The notes under the pieces are model-generated. The model was not told where the DNA came from and ran no database searches. It saw only the letters and a list, made by a program, of their open reading frames with translations. From assembly GCA_031269165.1 (NCBI GenBank), contig JAISZQ010000154.1, positions 1 through 13,470 of the forward strand: DNA of 13,470 bases, in the 5' to 3' direction. This DNA is from Spirochaetaceae bacterium (GTDB lineage: Bacteria; Spirochaetota; Spirochaetia; Treponematales; Breznakiellaceae). Positions 6,347-13,323 of this stretch are shown here, piece by piece (the first letter of the stretch is position 1; every line of letters starts with the position of its first letter). Both the position numbers and the translations under genes were made by a program.

Positions 6347-8212
6347 ATGATGTATCAAGTTATGGAAATCGCGCAAGGGCCCGGCGGCCCTGATTTGTAT
6401 TGGGTTGGGGCGAACGATCGGCGGATTGCGCTGTTCGAGAACGTGTATCCGGTGCCGAACGGGGTCTCGTACAACGCCTATCTCTGGCTGGGTGCCCAGT
6501 CGGTGTTGCTCGACACGGTGGACAAGGCGGTGAGCGGGCAGTTTTTGGAGAACGTCGCGCATCTCTTGGCGGGGAGGCCGCTGGACTATGTGATTGTCAA
6601 TCACTTGGAGCCCGACCATGCGGCGACGCTTGCCGAGGTTGTGTTGCGCTATCCTGAAGTGACGATTGTGACGAACCAGATTGCGGCGCAGATCATGCGG
6701 CAGTTCAACGATTTTGACGTGGACAAGCATCTCAAGGTGGTCGAAGACGGGGACGCGCTTGAGATTGCCGGGCGCCGGTTTCACTTTGTCCGCGCGCCGA
6801 TGGTTCACTGGCCTGAGGTGATGGTAACCTACGAGAGTACGCGGAAAATTCTCTTTTCGGCGGACGCTTTCGGGACCTTTGGCGCGTTGAACGGGAATCT
6901 TTTTGCCGACGAGGTGGATTTTTCCCGTGATTATCTTGACGAGGCGCGGCGGTATTACACGAACATTGTCGGGAAGTACGGTAATCAGGTGCAGGCGCTT
7001 CTGCAAAAGGCGGCCTCGCTGGACATCGCGCTGATCTGCCCCTTGCACGGGCCGGTTTGGCGGAACAACATAGGCTGGTATATCGACAAGTATCAGCACT
7101 GGAGTACGTATACGCCGGAAGAAACCGCCGTGGTGATTTTCTATGCGTCGATCTACGGCAACACGGAAAACGCGGCGCAGATTCTCGCGGCGCGGCTGGG
7201 CGCGGGCGGCTTACGCAACATCAAGATGTACGATGTCTCCAAGACGCATTTTTCCTCCGTGGTCGCCGAGAGTTTTCGGGCAAGCCATCTCGTGTTTGCG
7301 AGCCCCACCTACAACGCGGGGGTGTTCTTTCCGATGGAGTGCGATCTGAACGCGCTTGCCGAGCACAATCTGCAAAACCGGACCGTCGCGTTCATCGAAA
7401 ACGGCAGTTGGGCGACGTTTGCCGGGGAGCGTATGCGCGAGGTGTTTTCCAAGATGAAGAACATCACCATTGTCGGGAACAACGTGTCGGTCGAGTCCTC
7501 GGTAAAAGAGCAGACCCGGCGCGACATTGACGCGCTTGCCCAGGCGATTCTCGACACGATTCCCCGGCACGAACTCGAAGCCCACGTGGTCAAGGAAGGC
7601 TCGGTTGACAACGCCGCGTTCTTCAAGCTGAGTTACGGGCTCTATCTTCTCACGGCAAAAAATGGTGAAAAAGACAACGGCTGTATCATCAACACCGCCG
7701 TCCAGTTGACCGACAACCCGAAGCGCGTCACGATTGCCGTGAACAAGCAGAACTATACGCACGACTTGATCCTCAAGACGGGCGTGTTCAACGTCTCCAT
7801 TTTGTCGCAAGACGTTCCGTTCAAGACGATTCAGCATTTTGGGTTCCAGAGCGGGCGGACGGTGGATAAATTCGCGGACGTACCGGACGTAAAGCGGAGC
7901 GCGAACGGCCTTTTTTACGCGGATGCTTGCGCGAACGCCTTCCTGTCGGGGAAAGTCGTTTCGCACACCGATTTCGGGACGCACACCCTCTTTGTCGCCG
8001 AGGTTACGGAAGCGGGCCTCTTGAGCGAAAAGCCCTCGGTAACGTATCAATACTACTTTGACCACATCAAGCCCAAGCCGCCGGTCGGAAACGCCCCGAA
8101 AAAAGGCTGGGTGTGCAAGATTTGCGGCTATGTACACGAGGGCGAGGATCTGCCCGAAGACTTTGTCTGCCCACTCTGCAAGCACGGCGCGGCGGACTTC
8201 GAGAAACTGTGA
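6347..8212 (+). CDS. Flavodiiron protein fused to flavin reductase and rubredoxin domains
   Basis: Flavodiiron proteins reduce O2 to water and/or NO to N2O, protecting anaerobes. Of 621 residues, about 1-255 form the metallo-beta-lactamase-like di-iron domain, with all expected ligands visible: His86, Glu88, Asp90 and His91 in NHLEPDH, His154 in MVHWPE, Asp173 in SADAFG, and His234 in CPLHGP. Residues 262-400 are the FMN-binding flavodoxin domain (FYASIYGNTENAA). About 421-560 resemble a flavin-reductase-like domain (LSYGLYLLTAKNG, CIINTAVQLT). The C-terminus is a short rubredoxin with Cys590/593 (CKICGYVHEG) and Cys608/611 (CPLCK). The extra modules should let one polypeptide carry electrons from reduced nicotinamide or another donor to the di-iron site. 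ATG at 6347 or 6350 is possible; AAAGGGG lies 5 bases before 6350. O2 versus NO preference cannot be read from sequence. Confidence 0.94.
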   Translation: MMYQVMEIAQGPGGPDLYWVGANDRRIALFENVYPVPNGVSYNAYLWLGAQSVLLDTVDKAVSGQFLENVAHLLAGRPLDYVIVNHLEPDHAATLAEVVLRYPEVTIVTNQIAAQIMRQFNDFDVDKHLKVVEDGDALEIAGRRFHFVRAPMVHWPEVMVTYESTRKILFSADAFGTFGALNGNLFADEVDFSRDYLDEARRYYTNIVGKYGNQVQALLQKAASLDIALICPLHGPVWRNNIGWYIDKYQHWSTYTPEETAVVIFYASIYGNTENAAQILAARLGAGGLRNIKMYDVSKTHFSSVVAESFRASHLVFASPTYNAGVFFPMECDLNALAEHNLQNRTVAFIENGSWATFAGERMREVFSKMKNITIVGNNVSVESSVKEQTRRDIDALAQAILDTIPRHELEAHVVKEGSVDNAAFFKLSYGLYLLTAKNGEKDNGCIINTAVQLTDNPKRVTIAVNKQNYTHDLILKTGVFNVSILSQDVPFKTIQHFGFQSGRTVDKFADVPDVKRSANGLFYADACANAFLSGKVVSHTDFGTHTLFVAEVTEAGLLSEKPSVTYQYYFDHIKPKPPVGNAPKKGWVCKICGYVHEGEDLPEDFVCPLCKHGAADFEKL

Positions 8213-8547
8213 GACGGGAGCCGTTGAGAATGAGGAATGCTATTCAGGTGGGGGGACGCCTCCCCCCTCGCTCCGGGCTTAAGCCCTCCGCTACCCCCCT
8301 CAGCGGGGGACACCCCCGCAACGCCCCCAGCGTCCAAGGACGGACGCAAAATAGAGCACACCCCGGCCCGGAAGTCCGAAACAGGACGTTGAGGACTGTA
8401 GGGTGCCCCCGAAGGCGACCCGCAGGGTTCGCCCCGCCCCCGAATCACGGCGTGGAGTTTCGGAAAAGTAGGCGTAGCCCACCCGAAACTCCAGAAGCAG
8501 GGCATAGCCCTGCGTCCGCAACGCCCCCGGATCACGGCGGCGACTGA
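8213..8547. repeat. Gene-free GC-rich repeat block ahead of coaB
   Basis: The block is a chain of small inverted and direct repeats. GGGGGGA-CGCC-TCCCCCC (8250-8267) is a perfect 7-bp stem just after the flavodiiron stop. GCGTCC (8330-8335) pairs with GGACGC (8342-8347), GGAGTTTCGG (8454-8463) pairs with CCGAAACTCC (8483-8492), and CAGGGC-ATA-GCCCTG spans 8498-8512. A direct repeat, CGCCCCCGAATCACGGCG at 8435-8452, recurs with one change at 8522-8539, ending 8 bases before coaB. The segment 8250-8300 is, in reverse orientation, related to 2655-2735 (GGGGGTAGCG and GGAGCGAGGGGG phrases). Frames running through it have no protein-like pattern. Confidence 0.75.
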
Positions 8548-9273
8548 ATGGTTATGAATTATCTGGTTACGGCTGGCGGCACCGAGGAGCGCATCGACGG
8601 GGTGCGGAGTATCACCAACTTCGCAACGGGACGGCTGGGCGCGTTGATCGCGGATCGGTTGGCCCGGCACCACCTCACGGGGACGGTCTTCTATGTCCAC
8701 GGGAAGCACGCGGCATTGCCGTCTCAACCGTTTAACGGGGATGACGGCGATTTTATCCAGTATAGCGAAGTTGAAGGCGTGTCCGGCCTTGAGGCGGCGG
8801 TCAGGCGGATCTTCGCCGAACACGAAATCGACGCGATCGTGCACAGCATGGCGGTCAGCGACTATGCGGTCGAACGGGTTCTTGACGGCGAAGGCCGCGA
8901 GATAACCAACCGGGACAAGATTTCCTCGTCCGAGCGCGAACTGCGCCTCGTTTTGAAGCCCACCCCCAAGATAATCGGCCTCTTTCACGACTTGTCGCCC
9001 GCATCGACACTGGTCGGCTTCAAACTTTTGAACCATGTTTCCGAAGCGGTGTTGACGGATGCGGCCTTCGCGTTGCTCGAAAAGAACCACTGCGCCTGTG
9101 TGCTGGCGAACGACCTTGCCGGTATCACCGCCCGCAAACACACCGCGTTTCTCATTGACCGGTGGAAAAACATCACCCGGTTTGAGACCAAAGAAGCGAT
9201 CGCGGACGGCATTTGCGATTTCCTGCATGGCTATTGGCGTAACCGGAATCGAGACAGTGCGGGGGGCGTGTGA
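8548..9273 (+). CDS. coaB: Phosphopantothenate-cysteine ligase, stand-alone CoaB
   Basis: CoaB joins cysteine to 4'-phosphopantothenate, using a nucleoside triphosphate, in coenzyme A synthesis. The 241-residue protein begins with the nucleotide-binding phrase NYLVTAGGTEERIDGVRS (4-21), followed by ITNFATGRLG (22-31). It has the conserved AVSDYAV (102-108), the lysine-containing KISSSE loop (124-129) followed by LKPTPKII (136-143), LVGFKLLN (155-162) and ANDLAGI (187-193). It is the short, separate type known from streptococci and enterococci rather than the CoaC-CoaB fusion of E. coli. The stop overlaps the coaC start by 4 bases. No strong Shine-Dalgarno precedes ATG 8548, or the alternative ATG 8554 that would begin MNYLVT. 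A GC-rich repeat reaches to within 8 bases of the start. Confidence 0.92.
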   Translation: MVMNYLVTAGGTEERIDGVRSITNFATGRLGALIADRLARHHLTGTVFYVHGKHAALPSQPFNGDDGDFIQYSEVEGVSGLEAAVRRIFAEHEIDAIVHSMAVSDYAVERVLDGEGREITNRDKISSSERELRLVLKPTPKIIGLFHDLSPASTLVGFKLLNHVSEAVLTDAAFALLEKNHCACVLANDLAGITARKHTAFLIDRWKNITRFETKEAIADGICDFLHGYWRNRNRDSAGGV

Positions 9274-9818
9274 AAAACGTCGTTCCCAAGAACATCGTTC
9301 TCGGCATCACGGGCAGCATCGCCGCCTACAAAGCAGCGGACATCGCAAACACGCTCACGAAAGAGGGCGTCGCGGTGCATGCCGTCATGACGCGCGCCGC
9401 GCAACACTTCATCACGCCGCTCACGTTGCAGACCCTGACCGGGCGCAAAGTCTCCACAGATATGTTCGCGGAGATGGGGAATGAGGACGTGCGGCACATA
9501 TCGCTTGCCAAAAACGCGGACGCGGTACTGATAGCCCCGGCCACGGCAAACATCATCGCCAAAATCGCCGCGGGCATCGCCGACGACTATCTTTCTACCG
9601 TGGTGCTGGCCGCCTGGCAAAAGCCGCTTTTCATCGCCCCGGCCATGAACACCGCGATGTGGGAAAACCCCATCACCCGCGCAAACATCGAAACACTGAA
9701 AACACGCGGCGCATTTTTCATCGAACCCCGGCAAGCGCGTCTGGCGTGCGGAGATCTCGGCAAAGGCGCGATGGCGGATGTTTCGGAAATCGTGCGGATT
9801 GTGCGGGAAGCGTTATAA
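9270..9818 (+). CDS. coaC: Phosphopantothenoylcysteine decarboxylase, stand-alone CoaC
   Basis: CoaC is an FMN enzyme that decarboxylates 4'-phosphopantothenoylcysteine, the product of CoaB, to 4'-phosphopantetheine. The 182 residues show the flavin-binding GITGSIAAYK (12-21), the active-site histidine in VRHISLAK (His76), IAPATAN (88-94), the substrate motif PAMNTAMWENP (124-134), and the ACGDLGKG clamp (159-166) whose Cys is catalytic. Length is typical of the single-domain enzyme. The start is a GTG at 9270 within the overlap GTGA with the coaB stop, so translation is probably coupled to that of coaB. G-rich sequence just upstream (9261-9266) could help ribosome binding. Together the two genes form a compact two-step unit. 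Confidence 0.95.
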   Translation: MKNVVPKNIVLGITGSIAAYKAADIANTLTKEGVAVHAVMTRAAQHFITPLTLQTLTGRKVSTDMFAEMGNEDVRHISLAKNADAVLIAPATANIIAKIAAGIADDYLSTVVLAAWQKPLFIAPAMNTAMWENPITRANIETLKTRGAFFIEPRQARLACGDLGKGAMADVSEIVRIVREAL

Positions 9819-9872
9819 GAGGGGACTACCCAAGATACACGCACGGCATTTTTGAGAACCACGAAGCACAGG

Positions 9873-9917
9873 GGATTGAAAATCCCCGGATTGAAAGTCC
9901 CCGGATTGAATATCCCC
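9873..9917. repeat. Three tandem 15-bp near-palindromic repeats
   Basis: GGATTGAAAATCCCC (9873-9887), GGATTGAAAGTCCCC (9888-9902) and GGATTGAATATCCCC (9903-9917). The first is a perfect GGATT-GAA-AATCC hairpin and the others carry one or two changes, all in the right arm. The array lies 54 bases after the coaC stop. It may be a repeat, a weak terminator or a set of binding sites; no T-run follows. Confidence 0.8.
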
Positions 9918-10048
9918 AGCCATTAGCCCGCAACCTCACGAATACGCGGAAAATCATAACCATTCAGCCGTCACAATCGGGGGCATCACGGAAGGCCGCC
10001 TAAAAAAATACATAACGTTGTGTCCGCTAGCCCCCTTGCGCGGAAATA

Positions 10049-10057
10049 TGCTATTAT
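10049..10057 (+). promoter_or_regulatory. Possible extended -10 promoter of the barrel gene
   Basis: TGCTATTAT fits the extended -10 form TGnTATAAT with one mismatch. No matching -35 is seen at 16-18 bases. Transcription would begin only about 7 bases before the ATG at 10071, so either the message is nearly leaderless or this is not the real promoter. Confidence 0.25.
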
Positions 10058-10070
10058 TAACAAAAGAAAA

Positions 10071-11231
10071 ATGAGTTGTTTCCACTTTGCCGCTTTTGTC
10101 ATCCTTTTTTCCTCTGTGTTCACGGTGTTTGGAGAGACTCAGAATACGCAGGAAAGCGACACCACGCTCATTTCTTTTCCGTTCAATTCTCCCCGGTCAA
10201 ATGGGATGGGGGGTAATCACGCGGCGTTTGTCGATGATTTTGAAACCATTTTTGTGAACCCGGCCGGTTTCACGACGGCGGAAGACCAGTTTTCTGTGGC
10301 CGCTTTCGACATAACCGTCCACGACATCGATACAACACTCCGCCTGATAAGCAGCAATTTTTCAGACCCTTCCGTATATGCCGCCAGAATCAAAAACCGT
10401 TATGAATCCGGGTTTAATTCGAACGGCCCGCTTATGATCGGTTCCCTCAAAGGCGATGGCGGATGGGCGTTCTTAAACCGCCAGTATTTGAAAATATGGT
10501 GGGAAAGAGACAATATATTTGTGGTGAACGCCAATATGGTGGAAGAGATAGCGTTCTATTTTGGGCGGTCTTTTCCCCTTAAAAACTTTGAGGAAACGAT
10601 AACACTTACTCCCGGCTTTACGATAAAACCGAATTACCGCATCGTATTCGCGCCCCGGGAGATTCTTGCTGTCGATTTTCGCCATATTTTACGAAACCTG
10701 CAAGAACAACCGCTTGAATTCCAAATGGGAATCGGTGTTAATACGGGACTTCTTTTAAGTTTTTTCGACATGGTGTATTTTTCCGTTGTGCTTAACGATC
10801 TGCCGAGCCCTCTTTATGTGACCCGCTATACAAGTTATACGGACTATGCGGATGGAATAGCGCCATCCGCGACAAATTGGGCTTTTCTTAAACCGTCCTA
10901 TGATTTTTCCGCTTGTTTTCGCAGCAAAAATGTTTTTCCGGGCGAAATTGTCAGGGATATTGTTTTGGCGATAGACTACCACCTCTCGAGCGATGCTCTT
11001 GAAAACGCGGACCGCAATGTGTTTCTGAATATTGGCGCGGGATTAGAATTACAACTGCTGAGGGCTTTCTGGATTCGTGCGGGCTGGCAACAGATGCTCC
11101 CCGGTGCCGGTTTTGGCGTAGATTTCGGTTGGGTAAAACTAGACGCGGCGGTTTTTGGAGAAACGTTCGGCGACCAGTTGAGCGATTTCCAGGGCGCGTC
11201 GTTCAGTCTGGGTCTTTCGTTTCGATTTTAA
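10071..11231 (+). CDS. Outer-membrane beta-barrel protein, treponemal 'NPAGF' type
   Basis: The 386-residue product starts with a signal peptide (MSCFHFAAFVILFSSVFTVFG, probably cut after VFG at about residue 21). Then comes SNGMGGNHAAFVDDFETIFVNPAGF, the pattern of FadL/PorV-like barrels and of the conserved treponemal UPF0164 type. The rest alternates hydrophobic and polar residues with aromatic girdles and ends SLGLSFRF, a C-terminal Phe suited to barrel assembly. A role in uptake or as a surface porin is plausible, but the substrate is unknown. I prefer the ATG at 10071 to an in-frame GTG at 10020 because it puts the signal peptide at the terminus; the ribosome-binding site is weak. Codons are richer in A/T than in the upstream genes. 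Its 3' end overlaps the opposing gene by 29 bases. Confidence 0.75.
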   Translation: MSCFHFAAFVILFSSVFTVFGETQNTQESDTTLISFPFNSPRSNGMGGNHAAFVDDFETIFVNPAGFTTAEDQFSVAAFDITVHDIDTTLRLISSNFSDPSVYAARIKNRYESGFNSNGPLMIGSLKGDGGWAFLNRQYLKIWWERDNIFVVNANMVEEIAFYFGRSFPLKNFEETITLTPGFTIKPNYRIVFAPREILAVDFRHILRNLQEQPLEFQMGIGVNTGLLLSFFDMVYFSVVLNDLPSPLYVTRYTSYTDYADGIAPSATNWAFLKPSYDFSACFRSKNVFPGEIVRDIVLAIDYHLSSDALENADRNVFLNIGAGLELQLLRAFWIRAGWQQMLPGAGFGVDFGWVKLDAAVFGETFGDQLSDFQGASFSLGLSFRF

Positions 11232-13125
11232 ACTTTTGGAGAGCCTCTCGTCTCAGGGTTTCGATGGAATTGCGGAACAGGGTGTCGGGATGGAGGCCCT
11301 GATCCTGCCATTCGAACGGAATAAGACTCGCAGAATGCCGGGAACGAAATTTTTTCCGGTGGTGGTCGGAAGCGTACGCCCAACTGTCGGGGCTATTTAT
11401 AAGATAGTGAAGCGCGGCCGTTATAGCATGCGCCAGCGTGATCACGATTTCGTTTGTCCTGTGTTCCTTGTCAAACAGCGAGCAAAGACGCCTTGAAACG
11501 GGGTTCGGCATATTAAAATCAAACGGGCTTGAGAAATTGTTAAAGAACACCGTTTTATCCGGCGCGCGGATGATCTCGTCCAATTTTTCGTACAACGCTT
11601 TAATCGTATCAAACAAATTGACCTCTTCTCTTACGGAAAAGTGAATGTACTTAGGATCAACGGAACAGTCAAAGAAAGGCAGCATAAAACTTTTGGTGAA
11701 GTAATGCAACTCGTTGGCAACTTTTCTTCCATAGGATATTTTTCGGAACTGGGCGGAAATTGAGTAATAATCAACGTATTCGGTTAACAACTTAAAATAA
11801 TCGTGATAAACCAGTTTTTCAACCGCCTCCTCCCAACTGCGTATGAGTTTTCCCAGCGAAGGGCCATCGGCATTATCCCCAGACTTTATTGCCAAATTAC
11901 GCAAAGCGTCAAACACGTTCCGCGCTATTTGCGAAAGAACAAGAATTTGGAGAACCGGATTTTCAGGATGGAGGCGCTGAACTCCCTTTTCAAAGTCAAA
12001 AACATGAACGAAATACTGATAAAAATCAGGAAAAAACTGTGGCCGGTTCCAGCCGGATCCGGGAAAGAGTATCTCCAGGATTTCAAGGCCGTTTTTCAGG
12101 GTTTGTTCAAATCGTTGCCCCTTCAACCCCGACTTGTCGTCAACCCCCGTTTCTAAATTTGCCTGGTCACCGATATGTTCGATCTCATCAATATCCGGCA
12201 TATCCGAAACGGCACGTTCCGCCTGTCTGGGAGGAATCACAGAGTCTCCTTTTTTAATATCCAAAAACGCATAGATTTTCTGGCGATGTTCCGTAAAAAA
12301 AGTATCGTAGTCGTACCATTTATCACACAACAGTTTCATCAAAAGCGGATACAGAGCGTAGCGAACCCCGCCGCATACTTCTCCATACTGGCGCGTCAAA
12401 TTTTGAATCGTTTTTTTCTGTTTCTCGCTAAAAACAACGTCGTCCTCAGAATAAATCAATCGGTACAATTTATTCACAATAAGGGGAATATGCCGGTCGG
12501 CGTCAACAGCGTCAAGTATAATAATCGGCCGATAAATCAACTGAGTCAATTTTTTTAAGTCGGATATATACACGTCGCGGGGATGATTTTGCAAGCGTCC
12601 GGTTATAGCGGCAATCTGTGACATATTCCACCGCCGCACAACGTTCAGAACATTGTAGGAAAAAGGCGAATGAACACGCAACCATGCGCTGCGGTTCTGA
12701 TCGTTGCGCGGAAAAACAATGCGCGCCGTCGTGATGAGCTGTTCAAGTACGTTGCAAACCGCAGTGAGCCGCTTGGTTACAAAAAACTTACTCACCTTAT
12801 CTGGCGGCGCGTTGAAAAAAGACAGGGCACTCCACAACACCTGCCGGTTGCTCTTTATCCTGAATGTAGGCCGGGCGAGGAACCGGTCCATTTTAACCCG
12901 GTTTGCATAGGCGTTCGTATTTCTGCTGCCCTCATGATTTTCGGCAGGGGACAAACCTCTCTCCGTTACTTTGCCAAGCGCGCTATTTGACCCCAAAGGC
13001 AGTTTCCCTTGCGGCGGAGTCGAACTTTTGGCAAAGAAAGCCTCCAGTTCCCGCGCTTCCTCTGGATCGTGAGCGGGAACCCCCTCCGGTCTATTGACTT
13101 GTGCTTCTTCATTTTTTAAGGTAAT
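11203..13125 (-). CDS. Long conserved-looking protein of unknown function with a probable ATT start
   Basis: I do not recognise this protein. The frame is open from a stop at 13138-13140 to TGA at 11203-11205. With an ATT at 13125-13123 as start it has 640 residues. No ATG, GTG or TTG exists in frame before the TTG at 12996-12994, yet the part between reads like real protein (PEEARELEAFFAKSS), and AAGGAG lies 8 bases before the ATT. The product has no signal peptide or membrane segment. It looks cytoplasmic, mostly helical and rich in aromatic and charged residues, with phrases such as ELHYFTKSFMLPFFDC and a basic C-terminal HHRKKFRSRHSASLIPFEW. No catalytic motif is evident. It has its own promoter at 13149-13177. 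An early frameshift after an out-of-frame ATG (13112-13110) is the main alternative to the ATT start. Confidence 0.75.
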   Translation of the reverse strand: MTLKNEEAQVNRPEGVPAHDPEEARELEAFFAKSSTPPQGKLPLGSNSALGKVTERGLSPAENHEGSRNTNAYANRVKMDRFLARPTFRIKSNRQVLWSALSFFNAPPDKVSKFFVTKRLTAVCNVLEQLITTARIVFPRNDQNRSAWLRVHSPFSYNVLNVVRRWNMSQIAAITGRLQNHPRDVYISDLKKLTQLIYRPIIILDAVDADRHIPLIVNKLYRLIYSEDDVVFSEKQKKTIQNLTRQYGEVCGGVRYALYPLLMKLLCDKWYDYDTFFTEHRQKIYAFLDIKKGDSVIPPRQAERAVSDMPDIDEIEHIGDQANLETGVDDKSGLKGQRFEQTLKNGLEILEILFPGSGWNRPQFFPDFYQYFVHVFDFEKGVQRLHPENPVLQILVLSQIARNVFDALRNLAIKSGDNADGPSLGKLIRSWEEAVEKLVYHDYFKLLTEYVDYYSISAQFRKISYGRKVANELHYFTKSFMLPFFDCSVDPKYIHFSVREEVNLFDTIKALYEKLDEIIRAPDKTVFFNNFSSPFDFNMPNPVSRRLCSLFDKEHRTNEIVITLAHAITAALHYLINSPDSWAYASDHHRKKFRSRHSASLIPFEWQDQGLHPDTLFRNSIETLRREALQKFKIETKDPD

Positions 13126-13133
13126 AACAATTT

Positions 13134-13177
13134 CTCCTTACCTTATCTAGTATAAGGGGGAAAGCCGCCCCTGTCAA
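13134..13177 (-). promoter_or_regulatory. Near-consensus promoter using the MITE terminal repeat as -35, plus ribosome-binding site
   Basis: On the minus strand, TTGACA (complement of 13172-13177) is followed after exactly 17 bases by TATACT (complement of 13149-13154). The predicted RNA start is near 13142, and AAGGAG (complement of 13134-13139) follows at once, 8 bases before the proposed ATT start. The -35 is part of the CTGTCAAC end of the family A element, so the element appears to have supplied half of this promoter. Confidence 0.7.
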
Positions 13178-13309
13178 CAACGTAAGCAAAAAGAAAAGAA
13201 AGGTCCGCGGATTGCGCCTGATGGCGGCGCGGATTAACACGGATCGAGCGGGGTATAATCCGTGAAAATCCGCGTCAATCCGCGGACGAAATTCTTAAGT
13301 TGTTGACAG
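13171..13309. mobile_element. MITE-like element, family A, copy 2
   Basis: Bounded by CTGTCAACAACGTAAG (13171-13186) and CTTAAGTTGTTGACAG (13294-13309). The inner part, from GTCCGCGGATT through GGATCGAGCGGGGTATAATCC to AATCCGCGGAC, is almost the same as in the copy at 1393-1532. The left terminal repeat has a G in place of T (ACGTAAG), and a few bases are added near the left end. It is followed after 14 bases by a family B copy. Confidence 0.88.
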
Positions 13310-13323
13310 TGGGAAAGCCTCCC

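Noticed and set aside
8113..8547. 144-codon plus-strand frame ending just before coaB
   Set aside because: It begins inside the rubredoxin part of the flavodiiron gene and continues through repeat DNA; composition is Arg/Pro-rich as expected of non-coding GC-rich sequence.
10020..10070. Upstream GTG start for the barrel gene
   Set aside because: It would place 17 mixed residues before a good signal peptide and has no ribosome-binding site; ATG 10071 is better.
11236..12990. Plus-strand open frames opposite the unknown gene
   Set aside because: Short, overlapping one another in different frames, no ribosome-binding sites, and opposite a single 600-codon frame.
12994..12996. TTG as the start of the long unknown gene
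   Set aside because: No ribosome-binding site, and 130 bases of coding-like sequence plus a promoter and AAGGAG lie upstream in the same frame.
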